From NCBI RefSeq assembly GCF_002803515.1, contig NZ_PHQX01000002.1:1-64000 (forward strand): a DNA stretch of 64,000 bases, read 5' to 3'. Shown here piece by piece: positions 29,253-38,108 of this stretch. Position 1 is the stretch's first letter; every line of letters starts with the position of its first letter. A program made the translations under genes and the position numbers. The notes beneath the pieces were generated by a model. That model saw nothing but the letters and a program-made list of their open reading frames with translations. It was not told the origin of the DNA and did no database searches. This stretch comes from Stenotrophomonas lactitubi. GTDB lineage: Bacteria > Pseudomonadota > Gammaproteobacteria > Xanthomonadales > Xanthomonadaceae.

Positions 29253-32200
29253 GCGTGGCCTGCCTGTGGATCGTTGCCGAAGCTGCGGCCTTCGCGCACG
29301 GCGCTGAAAACCACCTGGCTGTTGCGCAGCAGATCGGCGTAGCTGGCGTCGTCGGCGAACGGGTCGGCGCCACGCAGCAGCAGCTGCCAGGCATCACTGT
29401 TGGCTTCACCCCAGCTGCGGTCGCTGCCATGCCATTGTTTCCAGCCTTCACTGCGCTGCTTTTCCACCGGCGCGTTGAACAGCACCCAGCCGGTGTAGGG
29501 CGCGAAGCGCAGCGGCTCGCGCAGACCACGCTGGCGCAGCTGCAGCAGCGCGCGCAATGCCACGCGGGCTGCGGTCACGGTCAGCGCAGGCAACACATGC
29601 GGACCGGGGCCGGCATCACCACCATCGTGGAACTGCACCAGCGGCAAGGCATCGCCGGCGGCGTTGGCCAACAGCCAGTCCAGCCCTTGGCGGATCACCG
29701 CGTTGCCGTTGAGGGCGCCGGCGCGCAGTCGCACCAGGCCCTCCGGATGGCGATCGCCGACCCGGCCATGCAGGCGCACCCCGTCGATCTCCACTTCATA
29801 GCGGCGGCTCTCCCGTGGCGTGCCCTGCAACCAGCCGAGCATGGCCGTTGCGTAGGGCCGTGTCTTGAGTTGCTCCACTTCGAACTGGCGCTCGCCGAGG
29901 ATGCCCGACGGCAACAGTCCGCGTGCGCGCAACCGCGGGTACAGCGGCTCGCTGTCGCCGGCCAGGGTGGCCTGCACCACGGCCAACTGCACGCTGCGCT
30001 TCTCCGGCCCGCGCGAAGACAGCACCAGCGGCTCCAGGTCGTCGACGTCCTCAACGTCGTCAGCCAGGCGCAGGCCCAGCGACTGCGCGAGGAACTGACC
30101 GGCCGGATCGCACAGGAAACGACGCAGGCTGTCCAGCGAGACCTCTTCTTCCACCGCGTCGTCCGCCGGTGGCGGCAGTGTGGTGTCGAACCACGGCAGC
30201 AGGCCGCCACGCTCCCCGCCCAGTCGCCCGGCGGCCGGATGCCACTGCCGGCGGTAGCTGAAGCGGCGCGGGTCGCCGTCACCGAAGGCGGCCGGCGAGA
30301 ACGGCTGCAGCGCATGGCGCACGGTGAAATCCCGCGTAGCGGCCGGCGGGTCAAGGTGATAGGCCGCGGCGGCATCGATCAGTTCGCTGACCAGCACTGA
30401 GGGTTCGCGCACGCTGCCATCGCGCGGGTCCGCGCCGAGATAGCTGAGGTAGAACACGTCCTGCGCCGCAGCGAACAGCTGCAGGAACAGGAAACGATCG
30501 TCTTCGCGGGTGGAGCGGTCGCCCGGGCGGCGGCGCGGCGTATCCAGTTCGGCGGTGAGCTGGTTGAGGCCGGCGGCAGGGTCACGACGCGGGAAATCAC
30601 CGTCGTTGAGGCCGAGCACGCAGATCACCCGGAACGGCAGCAGGCGCATCGGCACCATGCGGCCGAAGCTGATGCCACCGGTCAGCAGCGGCGCCCGCGT
30701 ATCGGCTTCGGCCAGGGCACCGGCGAAATGTGCACGCACCACTTCCGGCGGCACGCCGTCGGCGAACCCGGCCTTGTACGCATCCTCGGCGAACTGGTTG
30801 AGCAGCTTGCGCAGGCGCTCCAGCGCACGCTGGCTGTTGGGTGAGCTGGGCGGCGTCGGCAGCAGCGCATCGAGCAGCGACAGCAGGCGTTGCCGCCACT
30901 GTGCCGGGGTCAACAGCTCGCCGAGCCGACGCTGGTAGACGGCCAGCACGCGCAGCAGGCGCAGCAGCCGGTCCAGCGCATCCAGCGCCCCGCCTTCCAG
31001 CTCGATCCACGGCGCCACCCCGGCCAGGTCCACCTCGCTGCCGGTGGCGTGGCCCAGCAGCAGGCGATCCAGCGCGAACTGCCAGGTGTAGGCATCATCG
31101 CTGGGGGCCTGCAGCTGGTCGCGATGGTCGGCATCCAGGCCCCACCGTGCGCCGGCCTGCTGCAGCCAGCCATGCAGTCGATCGAAGTCGACCGCTTCCA
31201 GCCCCGCCGCCTCGGCCAGCGGCGCACTGGCCAGCAGGTCCAGCACCTCGTTCAGGCCGAAGCGCGAAATCGGCAGGCCGAGCAGGTGCACGAACACATC
31301 GGCCAGCGGCTCGCCGGCCAGTGGACTGCTGTCGGCCAGCGCGTAGGGAATGTGCTCGTCGTCGCCACCACGTCCGCCGAACACCGCTTCCAGATAGGGC
31401 ACATACGGATCGATGTCCGGCGCCAGCACGGCGATCTCGCGCGCCTGCAACGGCGGGTCGAAGCGCGGGTCCTGCAGCAGGCTGCGCAGCTGGTCGTGCA
31501 GCACCTGCAGCTCGCGCAGGCGGGTGTGGCAGGCATGCACCTGCAGGCTCGGGTCGTCGCTGCGCAGGCCGTCGCGCAGTTCGCCCGAGGGCAATGCGCG
31601 GCGGTGGAACAGGTCGCGCTGCAGGCGGTGCAGCAGGCTGTCGGACAGCCCGCCCTGGTCCATGGTCGCCCGCGTATCTTCCTCGGGGTCGGAATAGGCC
31701 GCGATCTCACCGGCCGGATGCACCACTTCGTAGCTGCCCAGCACCGCCATGAAATCGCGGCCGGCCGCACCCCACGCTTCCAGCAGGCGGTTCTCGCCGG
31801 CGGCCTCGCCGAACGGGTCCGGCGCGCCGCTGCGCAGGCGCTCTGCCAGGGTCTGCAGGTCGCCCCAGTAGGACTGCACCGGCGTGGGTAGATAGAAATG
31901 CAGTTCGCCCACCCGCGACTGGGTGGCCATCACCCGCAGTACGTCGGGTGAGATGTTGAGGGTGGCAAACGCCGACATCCGCGGCGGCAGGCCCTTCGGC
32001 AGCGGCTGGGCGGCGCCCTCGAAGCGGTCCAGGTAGGCCTGGATGCGGCGCGCGCGGTAACCATGACCAGCGGCGATGCTGCGCCAGAGGATGGCCTGCG
32101 GGTCGGCCGCATCGGCGCCGGCTTCCCAGCGCAGCAGCCAGTCGCGGCGCCAGGCCTGGTACTTCTCGAACACCGAGGCCAGTTCGCCGGCCAGGGCCCA

Positions 32201-32590
32201 GGGTTTGAGCGCGTCGCCACCGGCAAGATAGGACTGCAGCGCACGCATGGGGGGCTGCGCCAGCAGGTGCGGGTCGCGCAAGGCCTGGTACAGGCGCCAA
32301 TGCAGGGCGGCCGCGTCCAGGTCGTCGGCTTCGCCCTCGACATTGGCGTTCAATGCACGGGCGACGAACTCACCGGGGGTGAGGAATTGCAGATTGGCTG
32401 CCACGCCATACTCGGCAGCCAGGGTCGCCTGCAGCCAGCGCCGCATCGCCACCTGCGGGATCAGCACCACCTCCGGCGCCAGCAGCGGCTGTCCCGGCAC
32501 CGGCACACGCACATTGCGCGCCAGCAGGGCAGCCAGCACGTCCAGCGAATTGGAATGGTAGAGGCGGAAGTCGCTGCCCGGGTCACTCAT
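29249..32590 (-). CDS. recC: RecBCD exonuclease V subunit gamma (RecC)
   Basis: A 1113-residue Chi-recognition subunit. Family sequences include the N-terminal FRLYHSNSLDVLAALLA, VLIPQVAMRRWLQATLA, the inactive-helicase parts ISPDVLRVMATQSRVGELHFYLPTP and the C-terminal WVLFNAPVEKQRSEGW. I start at ATG 32590 (MSDPGSDFRLYH); the longer frame only adds a Cys-rich tail. First gene of the operon, divergent from mlaF with a 194-bp gap that must contain both promoters. Confidence 0.95.
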   Translation of the reverse strand: MSDPGSDFRLYHSNSLDVLAALLARNVRVPVPGQPLLAPEVVLIPQVAMRRWLQATLAAEYGVAANLQFLTPGEFVARALNANVEGEADDLDAAALHWRLYQALRDPHLLAQPPMRALQSYLAGGDALKPWALAGELASVFEKYQAWRRDWLLRWEAGADAADPQAILWRSIAAGHGYRARRIQAYLDRFEGAAQPLPKGLPPRMSAFATLNISPDVLRVMATQSRVGELHFYLPTPVQSYWGDLQTLAERLRSGAPDPFGEAAGENRLLEAWGAAGRDFMAVLGSYEVVHPAGEIAAYSDPEEDTRATMDQGGLSDSLLHRLQRDLFHRRALPSGELRDGLRSDDPSLQVHACHTRLRELQVLHDQLRSLLQDPRFDPPLQAREIAVLAPDIDPYVPYLEAVFGGRGGDDEHIPYALADSSPLAGEPLADVFVHLLGLPISRFGLNEVLDLLASAPLAEAAGLEAVDFDRLHGWLQQAGARWGLDADHRDQLQAPSDDAYTWQFALDRLLLGHATGSEVDLAGVAPWIELEGGALDALDRLLRLLRVLAVYQRRLGELLTPAQWRQRLLSLLDALLPTPPSSPNSQRALERLRKLLNQFAEDAYKAGFADGVPPEVVRAHFAGALAEADTRAPLLTGGISFGRMVPMRLLPFRVICVLGLNDGDFPRRDPAAGLNQLTAELDTPRRRPGDRSTREDDRFLFLQLFAAAQDVFYLSYLGADPRDGSVREPSVLVSELIDAAAAYHLDPPAATRDFTVRHALQPFSPAAFGDGDPRRFSYRRQWHPAAGRLGGERGGLLPWFDTTLPPPADDAVEEEVSLDSLRRFLCDPAGQFLAQSLGLRLADDVEDVDDLEPLVLSSRGPEKRSVQLAVVQATLAGDSEPLYPRLRARGLLPSGILGERQFEVEQLKTRPYATAMLGWLQGTPRESRRYEVEIDGVRLHGRVGDRHPEGLVRLRAGALNGNAVIRQGLDWLLANAAGDALPLVQFHDGGDAGPGPHVLPALTVTAARVALRALLQLRQRGLREPLRFAPYTGWVLFNAPVEKQRSEGWKQWHGSDRSWGEANSDAWQLLLRGADPFADDASYADLLRNSQVVFSAVREGRSFGNDPQAGHA

Positions 32591-32784
32591 CGTGCACAGT
32601 GTGCAGCACACCCGGCCGTATTCAATGCCGGGGGACGGTGATCGCGACGGATTGTTCCGGTCGTTTCAGGAATTGTCCCGGTCTGGCGGCGGTCCGGCCG
32701 TGCAACAATACTGGACCGTCCAGTCTGCTTATGTTCAGCAGTCTGACCCGATGCTTCAATGTCGAAAAAACGTTAAGGGTGCCC

Positions 32785-33573
32785 ATGTCGGCTTCCACCT
32801 CCAGTCTGGTGCAGTTGTCCAACGTCCGCATCGACCGGAGCGGGCGCACGATCCTGCGCGACGTTTCGCTGCAGGTGCCCAAAGGCAGCATCACTGCCGT
32901 GCTGGGGCCGTCCGGCAGCGGCAAGTCGACCCTGCTGGCGGCGCTGACCGGCGAACTTCGCCCGGTTGCAGGCGACATCACCCTGTTCGGCAAGCCGATC
33001 CCGCAGCGCACCTCCGAACTGCTGGAGATGCGCAAGAGCGTTGGTGTACTGCTGCAGGGCAATGGCCTGCTGACCGACCTGACCGTGGCCGAAAACGTCG
33101 CCCTGCCGTTGCGCACCCACACCCGCTTGCCGGCACCGGTGCTGCGCCGGCTGGTGCAGATGAAGCTGCATTCGGTCGGCCTGCTGGCCGCCGCCGATGC
33201 CTGGCCACGTGAACTGTCTGGTGGCATGGCCCGCCGCGTGGCACTGGCCCGCGCATTGGCCCTGGACCCGCCGCTGATGATCTACGACGAGCCGCTGACC
33301 GGGCTGGACCCGATCGCCTCGGGTGTGATCATGAGCCTGATCCAGCGCCTCAACCACAGCCTGGGCCTGACCAGCATCATCGTCAGCCACCATGTGCACG
33401 AGACCCTGCCGATCTGCGACCAGGTGATCGCGATCGCCAACGGCGGCATCGTGTTCCAGGGCACGCCCGAAGCGCTGCAGTCCAGCCAGGACCCGCTGCT
33501 GCGGCAGTTCCTGCACGGCCAGCCCGACGGTCCCATTCCGTTTGATGCCGCACCGCGCGCGAGGGTTGCCTGA
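32785..33573 (+). CDS. mlaF: Mla lipid transport ATPase MlaF
   Basis: A 262-residue ABC ATPase of the inner-membrane MlaFEDB complex that keeps outer-membrane lipid asymmetry. Walker A GPSGSGKSTLLAAL, signature LSGGMARRVALARAL, Walker B LMIYDEPLTGLDP and the switch His in IIVSHH are all present. ATG 32785 follows TTAAGGGTG. Its stop overlaps the mlaE start by one base. First gene of mlaFEDCB-mlaA. Confidence 0.94.
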   Translation: MSASTSSLVQLSNVRIDRSGRTILRDVSLQVPKGSITAVLGPSGSGKSTLLAALTGELRPVAGDITLFGKPIPQRTSELLEMRKSVGVLLQGNGLLTDLTVAENVALPLRTHTRLPAPVLRRLVQMKLHSVGLLAAADAWPRELSGGMARRVALARALALDPPLMIYDEPLTGLDPIASGVIMSLIQRLNHSLGLTSIIVSHHVHETLPICDQVIAIANGGIVFQGTPEALQSSQDPLLRQFLHGQPDGPIPFDAAPRARVA

Positions 33574-34322
33574 TGCCGTTCGTGCAAGCCACCCGTTCGC
33601 TGGGCCGTGCCGGTCTGTTCTCGCTGACCGTGCTGCGCGGTTCGCTGCCGACCCGTGATTTCCTGGCCGAGCTGACCCGCGAGATCTACAAGATCGGTGC
33701 GCGCTCGCTGCCGATCATCGCCGTGGGCGGCGCCTTCGTCGGCCTGGTGCTGACCCTGCAGGGCTACCGCACGCTGACCACCTTCGGTGCGGCCGACGCG
33801 CTGTCCACCCTGCTCGGTCTGTCTTTGTACCGCGAGCTGGCACCGGTGCTGACCGCGCTGTTGTTCATCGGCCGCGCCGGCAGCTCGATCGCCGCCGAAC
33901 TGGGCCTGATGCGCGCCACCGACCAGATCAAGGCGCTGGAACTGATGGCCATCGACCCGGTGGCCAAGGCCGTGGCGCCGCGCTTCTGGGCGGCGGTACT
34001 GACCGTGCCGCTGCTGACCGGCATCTTCTGTTCGCTGGCAATCAGCGCCAGCTATTTCGAAGCAGTGCACGTACTGGGCCTGGACAACGGCGTGTTCTGG
34101 TCGGCGCTGCGCAACAGCGTGGACTTCTGGGACGACTTCGGCGTGGCGATGCTGAAGTCGGCGATCTTCGGTGGCACCGCCGCACTGGTTGCCGCCTATG
34201 TCGGTTTCCACGCCGAACCGACCATCGAAGGCACCTCCGTCGCCACCACCCGTGCGGTGGTCAACGCTTCGCTGCTGGTGCTGATGTTCAACTTCGTGCT
34301 GTCGGCAATGTTGTTCACCTAA
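33573..34322 (+). CDS. mlaE: Mla lipid transport permease MlaE
   Basis: A 249-residue permease with five or six hydrophobic helices and the MlaE signatures VGGAFVGLVLTLQGYRTL, LYRELAPVLTALLFIGRAGSSIAAELG and the conserved MRATDQIKALELMAIDP. It pairs with MlaF and holds the MlaD ring in the inner membrane. Confidence 0.94.
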   Translation: MPFVQATRSLGRAGLFSLTVLRGSLPTRDFLAELTREIYKIGARSLPIIAVGGAFVGLVLTLQGYRTLTTFGAADALSTLLGLSLYRELAPVLTALLFIGRAGSSIAAELGLMRATDQIKALELMAIDPVAKAVAPRFWAAVLTVPLLTGIFCSLAISASYFEAVHVLGLDNGVFWSALRNSVDFWDDFGVAMLKSAIFGGTAALVAAYVGFHAEPTIEGTSVATTRAVVNASLLVLMFNFVLSAMLFT

Positions 34323-34380
34323 CCCCTCCATCGGCGGTGCGCATCGGCGCGCGGCCACCACGACTGATCAGGTAATCCAC

Positions 34381-34905
34381 ATGGCCATCCGCGGTCCCAG
34401 ACTCGAATTCTCCGTCGGCGCTTTCCTGCTGCTGGCCCTGGCCTCGCTGATGGTGCTGGCCGTCGCCTCGACCAACCAGCGCTGGAGCTGGGGTGGCGAA
34501 GGCTATGAACTCAAGGCCCGCTTCTCCCAGGTCGGCCAGCTGCGCAAGCAGGCGCCGGTGAAGATCGGCGGCGTCACCGTCGGCCAGGTCGCTTCCATCG
34601 AACTGGACCCGGTGAAGTTCGAATCGATCGTGACCCTGCGCATGGACAGCAAGGTCAAGGACCTGCCGGCCGACACCTCCGCCGGCATCTTCACCAGCGG
34701 TTTGCTTGGCGAGAGCTATATCGGTCTGCAGCCCGGCGGTGATCCGGACGTGCTCAAGCCCGGTGAGGAAATCGTGTTCACCCAGCCGGCCGTGGACCTG
34801 CTGCAGCTGGTCGGCAAGTACATGTTCAGTGGCGGCGCCGGTGGTGGCGCTGCTCAGAAACCCAACGATGGCGAGCAGTCGCCTGCAACGGAACCGCAAC
34901 CATGA
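34381..34905 (+). CDS. mlaD: MCE-domain protein MlaD
   Basis: A 174-residue protein with one N-terminal anchor (FSVGAFLLLALASLMVLAVAS) followed by a single MCE domain (YELKARFSQVGQLRKQAPVKIGGVTVGQV) and a short C-terminal helix with a Gly-rich tail. MlaD forms the hexameric periplasmic lipid channel above MlaE. It sits 58 bp after mlaE and overlaps mlaC by 4 bp. Confidence 0.93.
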   Translation: MAIRGPRLEFSVGAFLLLALASLMVLAVASTNQRWSWGGEGYELKARFSQVGQLRKQAPVKIGGVTVGQVASIELDPVKFESIVTLRMDSKVKDLPADTSAGIFTSGLLGESYIGLQPGGDPDVLKPGEEIVFTQPAVDLLQLVGKYMFSGGAGGGAAQKPNDGEQSPATEPQP

Positions 34906-35564
34906 AGATGAAACTGATCCCGGCCCTGCTCGCCTCGTCGCTGCTGCTGGCCACCCCGTTCCTGGCCCAGGCGCAGGCCGCCCCCGCCGCTGCCGCCGCC
35001 CCCCAGGGCCAGGCCGGCAAGGTGGTGATCGACGCCAGCAGCCGCATCATGTCGACCCTGCAGCAGCGCCGTGCTGAGTTCACCAGCAACCCGGCCAGCC
35101 TGCGCAGCTACATCGACAGCGAACTGACCCGTACCTTCGACCGCGACTATGCCGCGCGCCTGGTGCTGGGCCCGCACGCCCGCGGCGCTTCGGATGCCGA
35201 CATCAAACTGTTCGCCGATGCGATGGCCGACAGCCTGATGCAGCGTTATGGCTCGACCCTGCTCAACATCCAAGGCAAGCCGAGCTTCCGCCTGAAGGGC
35301 GAGAGCCCGCTGCCGGGCAACCGCGGCGTGCGCGTGGCCACCGAACTGGTGCGCGCCGCCAACGAGCCGACGCCGGTTGAATACTGGATGCGCAACGTCA
35401 ACGGCCAGTGGAAGATCTTCGACGTGAACATCGAAGGCATCTCCTACGTGCAGACCTTCCGCAACCAGTTCGATGCCCCGCTGCGACAGAAGGGCATCAA
35501 GCAGGTAGCCAACGATCTGCGCAGCGGCAGCATGCAGGCCGGACCGGCCGGCAATGGCAAATAA
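34902..35564 (+). CDS. mlaC: Periplasmic phospholipid shuttle MlaC
   Basis: A 220-residue secreted protein with signal peptide MKMKLIPALLASSLLLATPFLAQAQA-like region cleaved after AQA. The mature part contains RAEFTSNPASLRSYIDSELTRTFDRDYAARLVLG and the C-terminal VNGQWKIFDVNIEGISYVQTFRNQF, both typical of MlaC, which carries phospholipid between MlaA at the outer membrane and MlaFEDB. An Ala-rich stretch follows the signal. Confidence 0.93.
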   Translation: MKMKLIPALLASSLLLATPFLAQAQAAPAAAAAPQGQAGKVVIDASSRIMSTLQQRRAEFTSNPASLRSYIDSELTRTFDRDYAARLVLGPHARGASDADIKLFADAMADSLMQRYGSTLLNIQGKPSFRLKGESPLPGNRGVRVATELVRAANEPTPVEYWMRNVNGQWKIFDVNIEGISYVQTFRNQFDAPLRQKGIKQVANDLRSGSMQAGPAGNGK

Positions 35565-35865
35565 GGCGCTGGCGCTGCTGGAAGGTGACACCCTGCGCCT
35601 GCGCGGGGTGCTCGACCGTGCAGCGGTGATCGCGCTGTGGCCGCAGCTGCAGGCCCTGCCGGCGCAGCTGTCGCGGCTGGAACTGGCGGAGGTCGAGCGC
35701 GTGGACAGCGCCGGCCTGGCGTTGCTGGCCGAGCTGGCCGCGCGCGCGCGCCAGGGCGGTCATCCGCTGACGATCTCCGGCGCCCCCGCCGGCTACAACG
35801 AACTGAGCGCGGCCTACCGGCTGTCGCCCGACCTGGACTTCAACGCTACTTCTGCTGCGAGCTGA
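35554..35865 (+). CDS. mlaB: STAS-domain subunit MlaB
   Basis: A 103-residue cytoplasmic STAS protein with VERVDSAGLALLAELAARA around the conserved Ser. In the Mla complex it binds MlaF and stabilises it. It overlaps mlaC by 11 bp and is followed one base later by mlaA, so it is clearly inside the operon. Confidence 0.9.
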   Translation: MANKALALLEGDTLRLRGVLDRAAVIALWPQLQALPAQLSRLELAEVERVDSAGLALLAELAARARQGGHPLTISGAPAGYNELSAAYRLSPDLDFNATSAAS

Positions 35866-35866
35866 C

Positions 35867-36871
35867 ATGAACGTCGTGCGCGTTTTCCCTCTGATCCTCC
35901 TGGCCGCTGCGCTCAGCGCCTGCGCCGGCAAGCCGGCACGCAGCGACGCGCCGGTGGCCGATACCGTGGTTCCGCCGACTGCTGCAGCACCTGCCGCAGC
36001 CACTGCTGCTGACACCGAGCCGGCCAGCCAGCCGACGCAGGCCGACACGCCGCCCGCTGCGGCCGCCGTGGACACCGGCAGCCGTGCCCCGACAACCGAT
36101 GCCGCCACCGACGCGGCGGCGACCGCACCGGGCGGCGACAACGACTTCGATGCGCTGTACGGCACCAGTGACAACAGCCGCAGCGCTACCGCCTACGACC
36201 CGTGGGAACCGTTCAACCGCAAGGTGCACGGCTTCAACAACGCCGTCGACCGCGGTATCGCCCGCCCGTTGGCCACCGCCTATACCCACGTGGTGCCGCG
36301 CTTTGCACGTACCGGCGTAAGCAACTTCTTCAGCAACCTGCGTGCGCCGCTGACCATCACCAACCAGCTGCTGCAGGGCCGACCGGCCGATGCGTGGGAC
36401 AGCCTGGGCCGGTTCCTGATGAACAGCACGCTGGGCATTGGTGGCCTGTTCGACCCGGCCAGCAAGGCGATGGTGCCGCGTCGCAACGAGGACTTCGGGC
36501 AGACCCTGGGTGCGTGGGGCTGGCGTCGTTCGCGTTACGTGGAACTGCCGTTCTTCGGCCCGCGTACCGTGCGTGATGTGTTCGGCCTGGCCGGTGACAT
36601 CCCGTTGTCGCCGATCCGCCGCATCGAAAGCGACAAGTACCGCATCGGCCTGCAGGGCCTGCAGCTGGTCGACACCCGTGCACAGCTGCTGGCGATCGAC
36701 GACCTGCGCGATACCGCGGTGGACGAATACGCCCTGGTCCGCGATGCCTGGATGCAGCGCCGCAACTACCAGATCGAGAACGATCTGCGCAGCAAGCGCG
36801 AGCGTGGCAGCGACGATGCGAACTCGCCGATCCCGGTCGATGCGATGCCGATGCCGCAGTGGACCAACTGA
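35867..36871 (+). CDS. mlaA: Outer-membrane lipoprotein MlaA (VacJ)
   Basis: A 334-residue lipoprotein with lipobox LSACAG near residue 20. A low-complexity Ala/Thr/Pro linker (residues about 25-90) precedes the VacJ domain, which begins DPWEPFNRKVHGFNNAVDR and contains RAPLTITNQLLQGRP and the conserved DIPLSPIRRIES region. MlaA removes phospholipid from the outer leaflet. In E. coli this gene lies far from the other mla genes; here it closes the operon. Confidence 0.93.
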   Translation: MNVVRVFPLILLAAALSACAGKPARSDAPVADTVVPPTAAAPAAATAADTEPASQPTQADTPPAAAAVDTGSRAPTTDAATDAAATAPGGDNDFDALYGTSDNSRSATAYDPWEPFNRKVHGFNNAVDRGIARPLATAYTHVVPRFARTGVSNFFSNLRAPLTITNQLLQGRPADAWDSLGRFLMNSTLGIGGLFDPASKAMVPRRNEDFGQTLGAWGWRRSRYVELPFFGPRTVRDVFGLAGDIPLSPIRRIESDKYRIGLQGLQLVDTRAQLLAIDDLRDTAVDEYALVRDAWMQRRNYQIENDLRSKRERGSDDANSPIPVDAMPMPQWTN

Positions 36872-36893
36872 CCGCTGCCGGCACCGCATGAAA

Positions 36894-36917
36894 AACCCCG
36901 CCTCGGCGGGGTTTTTT
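36894..36917 (+). terminator. Rho-independent terminator of the mla operon
   Basis: Stem AACCCCGCC/GGCGGGGTT with a short loop, followed by TTTTTT, 20 bp after the mlaA stop. Confidence 0.9.
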
Positions 36918-36943
36918 GTTTACTGGCATCCACCTACCTTCCG

Positions 36944-36968
36944 GTAGGTGCCAACCTTGGTTGGCACG
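36944..36968. repeat. SMAG-type palindrome
   Basis: Begins GTAG, stem GTGCCAACC/GGTTGGCAC. Lies between the mla terminator and the 3' end of the convergent glutathione peroxidase gene. Confidence 0.85.
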
Positions 36969-36974
36969 TCGTCT

Positions 36975-37520
36975 TCAGGCCGCCAGCGCCGCCTCGACCG
37001 CTTCGCGCAGGCGCGCATCATCGGCGGCAACGTCCGGGGCGAAGCGGGCGATGACCTTGCCATCGCGGCCGACCAGGAACTTCTCGAAATTCCACAGCAC
37101 CGCCGGTGCCGGGTGGATCGGAATCTCCTTGCTGGCCAGGCGCTCGCGCAGCGGGCCTTCGCCGATCGCCTGCGGCTGTGCGGCGGTCAGCTGCTGGTAC
37201 AGCGGGTGGGTGTCTTCACCGGCCACGCTGATCTTGGCGAACACCGGGAAGCTCACGTCGTAGGTCAGCTGGCAGAACTGCTGGATCTCCGCCTCGCTGC
37301 CCGGTTCCTGGCCGAGGAAGTTGTTGGCCGGGAAGCCCAGCACTTCCAGGCCCTGCGCGTGCTTTTCCGCGTACAGCGCCTGCAGGCCTTCGTACTGCGG
37401 GGTCAGGCCGCACTTGGACGCCACGTTGACCAGCAGCAGTACCTTGCCCTGGTAGTCGGCAAGCGAGGACGACTGGCCGTCGATGGTGGTGAGGGAAACA
37501 TCCTGGATCGAGGTACTCAC
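36975..37520 (-). CDS. Glutathione peroxidase family protein
   Basis: A 181-residue thiol peroxidase of the GPx/BtuE family that reduces peroxides. The catalytic Cys is in LLLVNVASKCGLTPQYEGLQ, with the conserved GFPANNFLGQEPGS and WNFEKFLVGRDGKV motifs carrying Gln and Trp. The start is GTG at 37520 with GGAG seven bases upstream; longer frames enter a SMAG repeat. Confidence 0.93.
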   Translation of the reverse strand: MSTSIQDVSLTTIDGQSSSLADYQGKVLLLVNVASKCGLTPQYEGLQALYAEKHAQGLEVLGFPANNFLGQEPGSEAEIQQFCQLTYDVSFPVFAKISVAGEDTHPLYQQLTAAQPQAIGEGPLRERLASKEIPIHPAPAVLWNFEKFLVGRDGKVIARFAPDVAADDARLREAVEAALAA

Positions 37521-37578
37521 GCGGGGGCTCCGGCTACGGCTGGGAAAGGCCCACCAGCATACCGCCGCATGCGCTGTT

Positions 37579-37637
37579 GTAGAGCCGAGCCCATGCTCGG
37601 CTGATGCCACGGTAGCCGAGCATGGGCTCGGCTCTAC
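37579..37637. repeat. Mirror pair of SMAG palindromes
   Basis: Two copies in opposite orientation (37579-37602 and 37612-37637) with the stem GCCGAGC/GCTCGGC. Together they form one larger 59-bp palindrome with GTAG and CTAC at the two outer ends, i.e. a dimeric SMAG, between the peroxidase and a lipoprotein gene. Confidence 0.85.
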
Positions 37638-37646
37638 AGGACATCC

Positions 37647-38048
37647 TCAATCCACGCAGATCGTGCCCTGCGCCTTGCCACCGTCGATGCGCTGGCGGCA
37701 GCCGAAGTTCTGGCTGACATCACGCTGGCAGGTGCCGGTCGCCACAACGCCGGCAGCGACCTCTCCCGTGGCCAGGCACTGTCCGCTGCAGTCGCTCTTG
37801 TTGCCGCACGACCTGCCAGCGTCGGCATAGGGAATCACGCACTGCACCCGTTGCAGGCGGCCCAACGGCTGCAGCGTACCGCCCGCTGCGCGGCAGTCCA
37901 CATCGCGTGCTTCTTCATAGGCTGCAGCAGCTTCGGGGCTGTCGGCCGCCGTGGATGCCGTGCCTGCATCTTCGCTGGCCGGTGGCGCACTGCTGCAGGC
38001 GGCAAGCAGCGCGCCCAGGGCAAAGCTGGCAAGGAATCGGAGGCGCAT
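37647..38048 (-). CDS. Cys-rich lipoprotein of unknown function
   Basis: A 133-residue protein with a lipoprotein signal (LGALLAACSS) followed by a Ser/Ala/Glu-rich linker and a C-terminal domain with about eight Cys residues (CRAAGG, CVIPYADAGRSC, DCSGQC, TGTCQRD, FGCRQR, TICVD), which suggests disulfide-bonded folding in the periplasm. ATG 38048 gives the signal peptide directly. I do not recognise a named family. Confidence 0.8.
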   Translation of the reverse strand: MRLRFLASFALGALLAACSSAPPASEDAGTASTAADSPEAAAAYEEARDVDCRAAGGTLQPLGRLQRVQCVIPYADAGRSCGNKSDCSGQCLATGEVAAGVVATGTCQRDVSQNFGCRQRIDGGKAQGTICVD

Positions 38049-38108
38049 GGCGGTACCTGAAGGGTGTGGACGGCGCCAGCATACGCACCCGCCCATGCAG
38101 GTGGCGTG

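Noticed and set aside
26637..29342. 901-codon plus-strand frame opposite recB
   Set aside because: Antisense shadow of a gene with intact helicase and nuclease motifs.
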